A stretch of 64,000 nucleotides of DNA from Coccinella septempunctata (taxonomy: Eukaryota > Arthropoda > Insecta > Coleoptera > Coccinellidae), in NCBI RefSeq assembly GCF_907165205.1, contig NC_058195.1, positions 28,044,936-28,108,935 of the forward strand, given 5' to 3'. The notes under the pieces were generated by a model. That model saw nothing but the letters and a program-made list of their open reading frames with translations. It was not told the DNA's origin and searched no databases. Positions 34,590 through 45,840 of the stretch are shown piece by piece. Position numbers and translations under genes: made by a program. The stretch's first letter is position 1, and each line of letters starts with the position of its first letter.

Positions 34590-34990
34590 TTCTGGTTGAC
34601 TGGGTACAATTGTTCTGATATTTTCTTGTTGATGTGTAATGTTACCTTCTTTAAATAGCGTCTTAATGTGTACCATCTATTGTAGAGCCCTGAAGACGAT
34701 TTTAAATAAATCAAAACGTCGGCATTTATTTTTATCACGCATGAACCTAATGAGTTTCCTGTATGTCTCTGGTGTTAAAGTGCTCAATTTTATGGTATTG
34801 TCTGCCAACTATTTTCAGTCTTTCTACCATTTTTGTATAGTCCAAAACTCCATAGATGAATATCGGAAGTGGTTTAGGAGAACTATTCCTCTTGAAAGCC
34901 AATTGAAGTCCCTTCAAAACAATATGGAAAAACACTTTCATCAATAATTTTATTTTCAAAATAGATCGAAGAAAATACAAGCATATTTAA
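34590..34990 (+). mobile_element. PLE terminal repeat with adjoining LINE gag fragment
   Basis: 34610-34735 matches the reverse complement of 27500-27640. Immediately after, 34743-34990 encodes on the minus strand a short PIFIYGVLDYTKMVERLK-type peptide that resembles the pre-zinc-knuckle part of Jockey-type ORF1. The second assignment is tentative. Confidence 0.5.
34687..34723 (+). ncRNA. Hammerhead motif, inactivated (G12 to A)
   Basis: Same family as 27514-27550: GCC, CTGAAGA, C, GATTT/AAATC, then AAAACGTC where GAAACGTC is expected, then GGC. Stem I here is three Watson-Crick pairs, while the sister copy has a G-U. The loss of the invariant G should abolish cleavage. Confidence 0.5.
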
Positions 34991-35885
34991 ATTTTTCTTC
35001 GGGAAATCAGTAGATGAAGCAAAACGATCTGTAATTTGGTGTTCCTGTAGCGCTGTCAAAACATCCGGTACCTCTCTCAAGCTGACCCTTCTGAAACTGA
35101 AATACAAGTTCATTATCATCTAGTACAAAAAACTCAAATTTGTGTATGCTTATGTATAAGCATTTATTTGCCCCCGAGGCACGAGGCATTCGACTTCTTC
35201 GAATTTTAGGAGTATATTAAAAGTAATCAGCTTTTACATGTTGCGATTGTCTGAACTGAATGCAATACAAAAACCATGGGCATGGGCGTAGCCACGATTG
35301 AGTTTTGGGGGGGTTTTGAAATGAAATTATTCTGAATTTGACATAAAGTGAGAATGAGGAGAGGATAATTGTAATCAGACTGCAAAAACACGTCTGCTCG
35401 ACTAGTTTCGGTGAGTTAACACATCACCATCTTCGGGAGCCAAGTAACAAAACGACTGCAACGAAAGGAAGAGAAAAAATTTGTGGAAAAATATCGGAAA
35501 TATATGAGTTCAACTTACGATGCAGCAGTCCTGTCATAGATTTCCAACTGGGCAGAAAAATCGACCGTCATACATATTTGTCAACATATAAAATATAACA
35601 GATATTAAACTAAAATTCAAGTCAAAAACTTTGAAAATTTAAAAAAGGATTTTCAGGTGAAGTGGATATATAAACAAAAACAAAACAATAAAGCTACAGC
35701 ACGCGGGTACACCGCCGTCAAGACAGCTGACAGATTGACAGAAGGGATCGACTCGCAGTCAGCACATAGGCGGCGCCGACAAAAACTCAATGATTAGCTT
35801 TTGTTTCAGCTTTTAATATAGGATTCATAATTTCAAACGTACGAAGGCGTAGAAGAGCCACATAATATTTTTAAAATATTTTTGC
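34990..35885. other. No supported gene; PLE-like end and short repeats
   Basis: A short segment near 35280-35330 (gggcgtagccacgattgag, then a G run) resembles terminal sequences common in insect repeats. A hammerhead-like box lies at 35396-35440. No reading frame was supported. Confidence 0.4.
35396..35440 (-). ncRNA. Hammerhead-ribozyme-like motif, ACTAGT stem III
   Basis: Element strand: stem I GCTC/GAGC (four pairs), core CCGAAGA (one change from CTGAAGA), extra T, stem II GGTGA/TCACC (five pairs), GAAA, then the palindrome ACTAGT and cleavage-site C. Stem III is longer than in the other families but again self-complementary. Confidence 0.55.
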
Positions 35886-35886
35886 T

Positions 35887-35975
35887 TAAATTCCGACTTT
35901 GAAGTCGGAATTCTCTAAATTCCGAGTTCAAAGTCGAAATTTAACTAAATTCCGACTTCAAAGTCGGAATTTACT
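35887..35975. repeat. Three tandem palindromic 24-30 bp units
   Basis: Each unit is a near-perfect palindrome built on attccgacttTGaagtcggaat, separated by ctaa. Units two and three carry single changes. No protein or known family was recognised. Confidence 0.75.
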
Positions 35976-36262
35976 AAAACACACAGGGTGTTCTACGACG
36001 ACGTAGATTTGTTCCTGTATTACAGTTTGCTTTTCTACAAATATTCAAATTCGTATAATACAAAGTGTTCCCACATTTATGATGAATGAATAATGATGTA
36101 CACGGGGTGTACATTATTATTTGAGTTTTCTTCTATGAGAGGTCATAACAATGATATGACAACCTTTTACAGACATGACATGACATGAATATTTGTTTAG
36201 ACGTAATATGTTTTTTAGGTATATTCCGGATATTTTATGAAAAAATTTTCTTCTCATATGTA

Positions 36263-37683
36263 CAGGGTGTGCAAAATTCGTTGTCTACTGAAGGGATCTC
36301 GAGAACTATAGCAGCTAGAAGAAAACGGATGACACATTCTCTTTTTTCCTGAATATTCCAAATCTGAAAACAGATTCAACCTAATGGTCATAGATTTTGA
36401 GTTATGAACGAAAATTGAGAAATTGTCATATTTAATGAAACTGAATAACTCGCTTATTTGAACTCGTATTCGAATTCTGTTGTTACATTCTACAGACACT
36501 TTTTTATGCGGAATTCGAATATGATATCATTAAATTTTTTGATACAGCCATTTTCGAGATACGACAGGGATTTCTGATTTTTCAAATGTAAACTATAGTT
36601 GAAATTTCTTTCATATTGCTGCAATTTTTTTGCTGATTTCAAAAATGTATCATATGTCGTTATTCACATTAATTAAACCAAAGGAGAAGAATCAATACTT
36701 TTTCCTACTTTTCGATTCTCTGTTGAATTATAAGTAGGCTGGCTTGCCATAGCAACCGTTGAATATGCATTATATTTTGTGAACCTGAGCCTTTATGATT
36801 GGAATCACAGATTGCATTCCGATGATTAATTTGCTATTTGTTCTCGCGATGTTTGGCATGCTTATCTTACGATGGTTCACAATTCGAATACTACCGTTGA
36901 CAGAAGTACCAATTTTTCATCATCTTACTCTTGTAAATATTGTAAATATAAATAGCTATCGTATTTTATTTATATTACTGAATCTTTGAGTTTCTTTCAT
37001 GAATAGAAAAACGATAATTGAATAAATTTTCTTCTTTAATAATCAGAAGAAAGCCTTTTACTCTCTTTTAAAGGATAGATATCTCGATATCGATATATAA
37101 AAGGAATAATTATTCGACAGTTGGTGATTCCTATCACAGAAGGTTGAGTTCACATAGGATTATGTGGAACCATATTGCATTTTCAACGGTCGCTATAGTT
37201 ACGCCAGCCTACTGAAATTTCAACAGTGAATCGAAAAGCAGGAGAAAGTATTGATTTTTTTTCCTATGTTATATTCATGTGAATAGAGACAAATGATACA
37301 TTTCTGAAATCAGCAAAAAAATTGCAGCAAGATGAAAGAACTTTCAACCATAGTTCACATTTGAAATATCAGAAATTCCTATCGTATCTCGAAAATGACT
37401 GGATCAAAAAATTTAGTAATATCATATTCCAATTCCTCATAAAAAAGTGCCTGTAGAATGCAACAACGGATTTCGAATAAGAGTTCAAATAAACGAGTTA
37501 TTCAGCTTCATTGAAAATGACCATTTCTCAATTTTCGTTCATAACTCAAAATCTATGAACGTTAGGCTGGATCTGTTTTCAGTTTTGGATTAGTCAAGAA
37601 AAAAGAGAATGTGTCGTCCATTTTCTTCTAGCTGCTATAGTTCTCGAGATCCCTTCAGTAGACAACGAATTTTGCCCACCCTG
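36263..37683. mobile_element. Mariner-type MITE with about 530-bp inverted arms
   Basis: Ends CAGGGTGTGCAAAATTCG and its complement (with CAGGGTGGGC at the right) are flanked by TA (36261-36262, 37684-37685). Left arm 36263 to about 36790 pairs with right arm about 37142 to 37683 with scattered differences. The 350-bp centre has no transposase. CAGGGTG ends with TA duplications are typical of Tc1/mariner-mobilised elements. Confidence 0.75.
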
Positions 37684-37685
37684 TA

Positions 37686-38415
37686 CTCAATGGACAAGAA
37701 ATCAGTACACCCCGAGGTACACCCGATGTGCTTTTATGTTCCTTACATGAAGAGGTCATTGAAACGGTGAGAAAACCTCATATAGGCAGCTCAATGACGA
37801 ATTGGTTCATTGCCGAATATGCTGAGATATTCATGAGAGGATTCAGATTTCACAAAATAAACACGTTGTTCTTCAATAAATATCGAACTTGATGTATTTT
37901 ATTGGAGATAATTGTCATTAGGTCCATGTTTTTCAATAATTATGAAATTATGGTCGTAGGCAAGTAGAGGTAAGGTTGAGCACAACTTCCCCCCACCCCA
38001 GTACTGAAATAGTAACCATAAAATAACATTGAGCATTACTTTGAAGGAGGAGTCATATCGAACTACCGTATCGTGAATGATTTCGATCGGAAGTCATCTA
38101 TTGGCTTTTCTGAAATTAATGAATTTTAAGTTGGCGAGGTTAACAATATAGTCTCGGTAAGTTCATAATTCCTTTAATTTAAACAAGGATCTCACTAGGA
38201 ATGTATGATGGTGGATTTGCTTGTTCTGGATTCATTGCTTGCTTCCATTTTGTTTCACAGCATATGTTCTTGTACTGCTTTTCATTTCCCCGGAGCAGGA
38301 TTCCTTCTCGGGTTTATTAGTTATGATTATTATATTCATGAAAATCTTTGTTTCTTGAAGAATCGAGAAGGAATGCTGTAGAACTTTTGTGCACATTTTC
38401 ATTTTCTAAGTCTTA
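37686..38415. other. No supported gene
   Basis: AT-rich spacer between the MITE and the next PLE. Nothing recognised. Confidence 0.5.
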
Positions 38416-38859
38416 GTGTGTTGTAGGGTATAGGACAAAAACAACAGCTGGATTCTCTTAATCTTTATTCGGCGACGTTTCGCAGTATTATTTGTAAATT
38501 CTTTCTACTTTATATGTTATTCAGGGTAAAACAATTTCAACTCTATAAAATATAAAATCCTTAAGTCATTTAAAATAACGTTTTCTACCACAATCATCTA
38601 AATAAATCTCATTAGAGCAAATCGGCATTTGATCATCAACGTGTTATTTTTCTAGAAATTTCCAATCACAGAGAACAAACCAGACGAACAATAAAACATA
38701 ACCAGAAACAATTTTATATCATTGACAGATTTGGGTTATTCTTTTTCTTACAATTGGTCTATTTTAATGAACCGAATACTTACAATGTTGAATTAATATT
38801 TTATTTATTTTATTCTTCCATTCTATTCAAGTGTTTGTATTCAATTGAAATTCAATATA

Positions 38860-39125
38860 ATTTGTTGAGATGTTCAGTGTCTGTTCTGAAATTGATACTG
38901 TTATTTAAATTGATGTGAATCATCTCTGAAATGTTCCTTTTTCTGTATTTTTTTCCCTATCTAAAATTTTTACATTTTCAAAATTAATACGATGGTTCAT
39001 GTTAAAGAAATGAGAACACAAGGGAGTCTTCTCTTTATTTTTCACATCTTTTAAATCATTTTTATATTGTTCGGTTCTGGCATCTAAGTCTTGTTTTGTT
39101 TGTCCGACATAATTTTGAAAATGTG
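38860..39125 (-). pseudogene. PLE GIY-YIG endonuclease relict
   Basis: The reverse complement reads YVGQTKQDLDART, then KTPLCSHFFNMNHRINFENVKILDREKN, the second half of the PLE GIY-YIG domain. No RT sequence precedes it. Frames are short and interrupted. Confidence 0.65.
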
Positions 39126-39277
39126 AAAAATATGGTAGAAAACGTTATTTTAAATGACTTAAGGATTTTATATTTTATAGGGGTATGTAATTTGTTTTAC
39201 CCTGAATAACATATAAAGTAGAAAGAATTCACATAATACAATTAGATTGTTTGCGACTGTAACACGTTGTTTTTATA

Positions 39278-40503
39278 GGCCTGAAGAAGCTGTAATGATC
39301 TCCAGTTTTCTGAGAAAAATTGTTCATTTAAGTGCATTCCTTTCATTTCACATCTCCGCCTTTGAAAATATTTAATTTTCAAATATTCAGTACAATCATT
39401 CCGATAGCCAGAGTAAATGTAAAAACCGTTTATCTGTGTTTAACGTTGTTTTTCTTGTATGCCGTTGAAGATTTTGACGTTTTTCTGATATTGATATGCG
39501 ATAAGCCGGAGCTGACGACGTTTTTCACTCTTGTCGCATTCTGGAATTTTCAGATTTTTAACGTGTGGGGGGATTTGCCTATAAAAGCAGATTTTTCCCC
39601 GCGACGGTCACTTTTGACTTTCACTCTCTTTTACTTTGACTCTTTTACTCTTTAGTCTCGTTTGTCACTTTTACGCTCTGTACTCTCTGCGATTCGACTT
39701 TAATTGTGTGCACGAAAAGCCGTTCAACGAATTAAGAAATAATTTTGTATTACGAAGTTAGTGCTCTTAGGAATAAATTTTAAGTTCTCGTTTGTTTTCT
39801 GCGAGTGCCTGAAATAAAGGAGGTAGGTCCCCGTCTTTGCCGTTCAGTTTCTTTATTAGACCTACACCGGTTACTTCTTTGACACTGCTGTACTGTATCG
39901 CTTTCTGTTATCTTTTGCCGTACTTTACCCTGTTTCGCGAGTCTGACTTCTCCCTTCGCTATCAGTCATGGTGCGTAAGCCCTTGGGGTAGCGAATAAAA
40001 GTCTCGAGTAGATCCGCCATGGTTGGATTTCTTTCATTTCTGGAGAAATACAATGAATTACATCCCGAAACCGTATAACAAGTCATTTCACTTCGCGAGG
40101 TCATCCTTAGTATACATTTCGTCAGTTCTGGTTGGCGCATTTTATTGAACAACCTTTGATTTTTCACTGTACCCGGTATAATCTTTACAAAGTGCTCGTG
40201 ATCGGATAGAATTCCCAGAATGTATGTTTGCTGATAGATTCGCTCATATTTCATACCTACACATATTTCCGTTGTATATATAATCAGTTTCCGAAGGTGT
40301 GAATAAACTGGTACATAATTTGATTTTGACTACTTCGTTATCGCTACCACCCTAGATAACAGCGAACTCTGTCTCCGACTAGCAGCTACTCTGGTAGGTT
40401 TGCTATTCTTCCTAGTGAAAAGAATAGCTGGCGCTCGAGATAAGTTTTCTCCGAGGTAACCACGTTACAAAGCAGTTGAAATAATGATGCGAAACGTCGC
40501 CGA
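39278..40503 (+). ncRNA. Hammerhead motif split by the solo LTR
   Basis: GGC CTGAAGA A GC at 39278-39290 is the 5' part and (AAGC)AGTTGAAATAATGATGC GAAACGTC GCC at 40470-40503 the 3' part. With the LTR and one AAGC removed, stem I (GGC/GCC) and the GCA/TGC base of stem II pair. The inverted left end of the same PLE (38482-38500) keeps ACTGC, so stem II was probably GCAGT/ACTGC. Confidence 0.55.
39291..40469 (+). repeat. Solo LTR (TG...CA, 4-bp AAGC duplication)
   Basis: The insert starts TGTAATGATC and ends GTTACA, flanked by AAGC on both sides (39287-39290, 40470-40473). It contains a TATAAA box (39580-39585) and AATAAA signals (39772, 39813). There is no internal retroviral coding region, so it is best read as a solo LTR left by recombination. 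A 4-bp duplication suits a Gypsy-group element. Its LTR is unrelated to the 12834 element. Confidence 0.65.
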
Positions 40504-40556
40504 ATATAGATTAAAAGAATCCAGATGTTGTTTTTTTCCTATACCCTACAACACAC

Positions 40557-41060
40557 TCAGAGTTAGTTATTGTGGAGGACATTATTGCTTCAAAGTTGTT
40601 TTAATTTTCGTTCATTTCACATAGCTTTTTGGATGGGAGTACCTCGGATCGGAACTCGATCATTTGCAGAATAACTTTTGCATGTGAGCACAATTTTGGC
40701 CGGATCTGAATAATTTGGGCTAAAGTGCAACCTTTACCTTGTGAAATACAATTTGCCTTGATCCACAACTTTTGGCCGTAGCCTGGAGCTGTATGAATCT
40801 TGGGCTGGAATACGATTCTTGGATGGAATGAATACCTGCCAGTGATTACTCCCTACACGGGAGAATATAAGATCAAATACTATGGGAAATCTATCTCGCA
40901 AGAGGACCAGGACCGTTGCTAAAACTCCCTTGAGTTAAGTAGTAATAAAAGTTTCTGTAACTTTGAGAGATTGTGCTTGATGAATCCCCATCGTTGGGAA
41001 CTGTAAATTTTTTCAACTTACATCTTGTTTTTTTCAAATATATATATATATATATATATA
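40557..41060. other. No gene; ends in a (TA)n run
   Basis: Nothing recognised up to the TA dinucleotide run at about 41035-41060, which abuts the next PLE. Confidence 0.5.
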
Positions 41061-41126
41061 TACTGCCAGGTTAAGGGTGTAGTGACTCAGGTATCTGATG
41101 TAATAAATGTGAACTCTTTTTTCTTT

Positions 41127-41165
41127 ACCGAGCTTTCGCAATTAATTTATTGCATCCTCAGGGTT
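41127..41165 (-). ncRNA. Hammerhead-ribozyme motif (left arm copy)
   Basis: Identical to the right-arm copy at 44201-44239 on the opposite strand. Both arms of the PLE therefore could produce the motif in outward-reading transcripts. Confidence 0.6.
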
Positions 41166-41525
41166 TCTAAAAATACAGATATACAATAGTTAAATTGACA
41201 AACATAAAGGAGTCGGTTCTCACCGAAAACGAGATTTTTTTAATAAAACACATTGAGAATTTCGTCCAACGAAACATACAAGGTCGCGTACAGGAATGTC
41301 TTTGATACACACATACAAAAGTAACATCCAAATATCCAATATTTCACTGTGATGTACTATGATTAATTATTTGTTTTTCATGTTAAAATATAACGATGAC
41401 AAGTTGAGTCGACGTGTCACTATCGTGTCACTCATCCAATGGACCGTCATAGAATTCATTTTCTTTTTCTTTTTCAAGTAAATAGCTGTAAATATTGCTG
41501 AGTTTTTGTATGTCCGATTTCTTGT

Positions 41526-42058
41526 TTATAGTGTATTCACCCTTTTTGATTTCATTTCATGTATTAATCTTTTGTGATAATTTTTTTCTATTTTAAGTAT
41601 TTTTACGTTTTCAAGATCAATTTGATGGTCCAAGTTATTAGCATGTATTGCCAGTGCACATCGATCCTTGTTTCTTCTGATGTCTGATATGTGTAGGGAT
41701 ATTCTGCTTTTAACCCATTGGGATGTCTGGCCAACATACACACCCCGACAATCCCGACAGCCCAGCTGATAGACCACATTGCTCTTTAATTCTGTTGGTA
41801 TTGGATCCTTGAGGGTGCTATATAGTGATTTCACTGTTTTTTTATTGTATGTTGTCAGAAGTACCTTTTCGTCTTTGAAAATAGATTTTATCTTGGAAGT
41901 CAGTTCTTTAATATTAGGGAGGGATGCATAAAGCTTCTCTTCTGTGTCCTTTTGTTCTTGCTGTTGTACATCAGGCTGGGGTGTTGTCTCCAACGCATAT
42001 ATAAGTTTATTTAACAAAACAGCTGGATATGAATTTTGCCTTAGGATCTCGAATAATG
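41526..42058 (-). pseudogene. Inverted duplicate of the PLE GIY-YIG domain
   Basis: Minus-strand copy of the C-terminal domain (CRDCRGVYVGQTSQW, HISDIRRN) in the left arm. A 5-bp deletion near 41550 changes the end of the protein after LIHEMKS. Nothing RT-like lies upstream on this strand: the frame to 42356 reads into antisense RT sequence. Confidence 0.85.
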
Positions 42059-43938
42059 GAGTGGATAGTCTTATAGCTGACTTAGAATATGTTCTACTAG
42101 GAGTGACTGAAGACAGAAGAGATGTACTCAGAGCACAAGCGACGAATACGATCACTAACTTCACCCATGGAAACAACAACAGGAGCTCCTCAATACAAAA
42201 ATGGTACAAAGATGCGAAGAAATTCTTGAAGGACAACGATGACCTAATAGTATTGGACAGTGATAAAGGAGGAGTAACTGTGATAATGAATAAGAGTGAA
42301 TATAAAAGAAAAATACAGTCTATACTAGATTCAAAAGAATTTAGGGAGGTGCCCAAAGATCCAACCCAAACTATTCAAAATAAATGTAATAAATTTATAA
42401 CCACATTGTGTGAAAGAGGATACATCAGTGATCAGCAAGCTAAGCAAATGAAAACATATAACTCCACATGCCCGAGAATATATGGAAACCCGAAGGTACA
42501 CAAGCCTGACAGCCCGTTGAGACCCATTATATCAAGTGTAAATAGTCCCACGTCAAAACTAGCAAAATTTGTGGCAGACATTCTAAAGTCAGCATACAAC
42601 CCAAACAATGACTATTATATAAAGGACACATTTGACTTCGCTAACCAAATTAATGATTTCCAACTTCCCAACAACCATAAAATAGCATCATTCGATGTAG
42701 TTAACTTATTTGGAAACCTAGATAAAAATAATATCATCAAAATCCTAGAAAAAAAGTGGGAACAAATTCAGGAACATGCAAACATTGATAAGGAACTCTT
42801 CCTGGAAATTACACTGTTCATACTCGAAAACAACTACTGTACGTTTCGTGGAAAATTCTACCAGCAAATATTTGGCTGTGCGATGGGGTCAGAAATCAGT
42901 CCTATTCTAGCATTATACGTTATGGATGATCTACTTGATAACAGCATAAGTAAACTGAAGTTCAGAATACCCTTTATCAAAAAATTCGTCGATGACATTG
43001 TCTTGGCCTTGCCTGAAGATCAGATTGAAGACACAATGAGATGCTTCAACTCCTACTGTAAAGACCTGCAGTTTACTATTGAGATGGAAGATCAGGAGCA
43101 AGGAGTTCCTTTTCTCGACACAAAAGTACACCGACAAAACATTATCATTAAATTAAATTGGTATAGAAAAAATACCTCAGCAAACAAGTTTATAAATTAT
43201 CACTCTGACCATAATATGAATATAAAAATCAATTTTATTAAGGGAATGAAAGAGAGAATCATCAAAATATGCCATGAAACCTTCAAACAAAATGCATTGA
43301 AAACATTATTCGAGATCCTAAGGCAAAATTCATATCCAGCTGTTTTGTTAAATAAACTTATATATGCGTCGGAGACAACACCCCAGCCTGATGTACAACA
43401 GCAAGAACAAAAGGACACAGAAGAGAAGCTTTATGCATCCCTCCCTAATATTAAAGAACTGACTTCCAAGATAAAATCTATTTTCAAAGACGAAAAGGTA
43501 CTTCTGACAACATACAATAAAAAAACAGTGAAATCACTATATAGCACTCTCAAGGATCCAATACCAACAGAATTAAAGAGCAATGTGGTCTATCAGCTGG
43601 GCTGTCGGTATTGTCGGGGTGTGTATGTTGGCCAGACATCCCAATGGGTTAAAAGCAGAATATCCCTACACAGATCAGACATCAGAAGAAACAAGGATCG
43701 ATGTGCACTGGCAATACATGCTAATAACTTGGACCATCAAATTGATCTTGAAAACGTAAAAATACTTAAAATAGAAAAAAATTATCACAAAAGATTAATA
43801 CATGAAATGATAGAAATCAAAAAGGGTGAATACACTATAAACAAGAAATCGGACATACAAAAACTCAGCAATATTTACAGCTATTTACTTGAAAAAGAAA
43901 AAGAAAATGAATTCTATGACGGTCCATTGGATGAGTGA
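42059..43938 (+). CDS. PLE reverse transcriptase with GIY-YIG endonuclease (5'-truncated)
   Basis: About 626 codons without a stop. Domains in order: N-terminal region with FLKDNDDLIVLDSDKGG (near 42230), PRIYGNPKVHKP, RPIISSVNSPT (fingers), ASFDVVNLFGNL (motif A), FGCAMGSEISPILA (motif B), catalytic FVDD at 42985-42996, VPFLDTKVHR, and a C-terminal CRYCRGVYVGQTSQW GIY-YIG region near 43604-43650 with the LENVKILKIEKNYHKRLIHE tail. PLE proteins combine telomerase-like RT with a nicking endonuclease. The open frame begins at 41944, but its first 38 codons are antisense GIY-YIG sequence from the inverted arm. The true N-terminus is therefore missing. Confidence 0.9.
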
Positions 43939-44200
43939 CAGGATAGTGACACGTCGACTCAACTTGTCATCGTTATATTTTAACATGAAAAACAAATAAT
44001 TAATCATAGTACATCACAGTGAAATATTGGATATTTGGATGTTACTTTTGTATGTGTGTATCAAAGACATTCCTGTACGCGACCTTGTATGTTTCGTTGG
44101 ACGAAATTCTCAATGTGTTTTATTAAAAAAATCTCGTTTTCGGTGAGAACCGACTCCTTTATGTTTGTCAATTTAACTATTGTATATCTGTATTTTTAGA

Positions 44201-44239
44201 AACCCTGAGGATGCAATAAATTAATTGCGAAAGCTCGGT
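44201..44239 (+). ncRNA. Hammerhead-ribozyme motif, AGCT stem III
   Basis: ACC, CTGAGGA (44205-44211), extra T, stem II GCAAT/ATTGC with AAATTA loop, GAAA, then AGCT, cleavage-site C, and GGT. Stem I is three pairs. Stem III changes from ACGT in other families to AGCT, still a palindrome, which argues that pairing is maintained. Confidence 0.62.
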
Positions 44240-44338
44240 AAAGAAAAAAGAGTTCACATTTATTACATCAGATACCTGAGTCACTACACCCTTAACCTGG
44301 CAGTATTAAAAAGAAAAGGCTCTTAGTTCTGTTGGCTA

Positions 44339-44362
44339 TATATATATATATATATATATATA
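44339..44362. repeat. (TA)n microsatellite
   Basis: A TA run 33 bp outside the right arm of the preceding PLE, mirroring the run at 41035-41060. Confidence 0.8.
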
Positions 44363-44829
44363 AAAACCTGACTGGGAATTTTGTTGCTGTTGCAATATTA
44401 GAATCTCATGCTCGAACGTTATCCAGGGTGATTGTAACGTTTCAGGTGAAAGAAGGATTTCTGTTCAAAAAAAGTTCCAGGAGTTACATAGTGATGCACG
44501 ATGTGAAGCAATAGTGCTGCGTGAGAATCTGGCAGCACCCGGCATTATTTTCTATAGTTGATGTCTCTCGTGTTTCATTGGCTGTAGTCTGGCTGTAGGC
44601 ATCAGTGATTAGACATGGTCCGATCCGGGACTAGTGAAGTAGGTATTTAGTAATTTCGAGATTCAAAGCTGTTTCCATGACTTTTGACAAAACAGGTATT
44701 ATCACTTTTGGACAGTTACAGGATGTAGAACACTATTTCTCCTCCTTTGATTTGGGATTCTCTGAAGATATCAAAAAGAAGTTTTCTACAGAAAACACCA
44801 GATCGAGGTCACGATCATGATACGTTAAC

Positions 44830-45840
44830 ATATCTACGTCGAACTACTGGTTGACTTCCGGAATGTTGTTTGCCGAGACAGAGGGCTTTATCATTGCCAT
44901 CCAAGATGAAGTGATTCCAACTTCATGAAATATTTTGCCAATGATGCCTCAGTGGCGGACGATAGCTGTCGTTATGGCAGGGCGATGAATGAAACTATCT
45001 AGCACATCACCTGGGGATGCCAGGAGTTCGCAGGCACGAAGAACAATATTAGATTGTTCAACATTTTATATAAATGGCTATGAAACACTAATCAAAAAAG
45101 TTCTCCTACGGCAAAAAACACCCCAAACTCTACTAGGATCGCACAGTTCTAACAGACCGGAAAATTCCACACAATAGACCAGACCTCATATTACTCAGTA
45201 AGGATGAGGACAGAGCACTATTCATCGACGTTGCGATTCCAAATAACAACAATCTACTAAATAAGCACATCGAAAAGATTTCGAGATATAAATACCTCGA
45301 GGAACAAACCACGAAACAATGGAAATTGAAAGACATCAAGACTCCAACTAAAGTTGGACGAAAATATCTGTAGAGTCGCGTTCAGAAAATGGTACTGCTA
45401 GGGAAGGTTGGAAAGGCACGCACATGGAAAGTGCAGAAGAACATGGGAAAGAACAACGTTCACTTCGATAAGAAGTGCGGGGAGATCAGGAATCGACAAC
45501 CAGGAAACGCCGATTGTACCAGATCACCACCATGAGCCAGCAAACGAGGAAAGTTCTCCAACAGCGCTTAATCCTATTGATATCTGATATTTTATCAACA
45601 GGCCTGATATCGAAGAAACTACCAGAGTATTTGAAGAAACTCCAATTGGACGGAGCTATCTATAGAGTCATGCAGAAACAGAACTGTCATGGACGGCGAG
45701 ATCGTTACGCAAGTTCCTAGGAAATGCGGGAGAATAAGGAAAACAACACCATCCACTTCGACAGGGAGTCTGGCGACATCAGGAACCTAATTCTCACAAA
45801 AATATTGAAAAGTCGCGATCCAGTACAGTGCATCAAGTGT
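44830..45840 (+). pseudogene. Relict R4-type LINE, CCHC/RLE part, with duplicated 3' end
   Basis: Broken plus-strand frames match R4 copies A and B: a DDSCRYG cluster near 44955, RPDLILLSKDEDRALFIDVA near 45177-45240, EEQTTKQWKLKD, then VQKMVLLGKVGKARTW. A second copy of the C-terminal end follows at 45590-45830 (LPEYLKKLQLDGAIYRVMQK). Many stops occur. It is much older than the tandem pair at 6421-10813. Confidence 0.72.

Larger units (their letters stand above)
38416..40556. mobile_element. PLE with inverted ends, carrying a solo LTR
   Basis: Both ends share gtgtgttgtagggtatagga inverted (left from 38416, right to 40556), continuing through a TTCGGCGACGTTTCGCA block. An inner pair (38504-38590 against 39130-39235) is also inverted. 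Between them the minus strand holds a GIY-YIG relict. Flanks ctaagtcttag and ctcagagttag may be a diverged target duplication. Confidence 0.75.
41061..44305 (+). mobile_element. PLE with 1-kb inverted arms
   Basis: Left arm 41061-42058 is the reverse complement of right arm 43304-44305, differing by few substitutions and a 5-bp deletion near 41550. The 1.25-kb centre (42059-43303) encodes RT. The right arm carries GIY-YIG, 3' UTR and hammerhead box. The left arm repeats all of these inverted. TA runs lie on both outer sides. Confidence 0.88.

Noticed and set aside
36795..36989. Hydrophobic 64-codon frame in the MITE centre
   Set aside because: AT-rich chance frame with no family features.
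39925..40254. 109-codon minus-strand frame
   Set aside because: Lies within the solo LTR, matches nothing recognised, and is likely chance.
41944..42058. Cysteine-rich N-terminus of the PLE reading frame (MSFCSCCC...)
   Set aside because: It is antisense sequence of the GIY-YIG domain in the inverted arm, not a real protein start.
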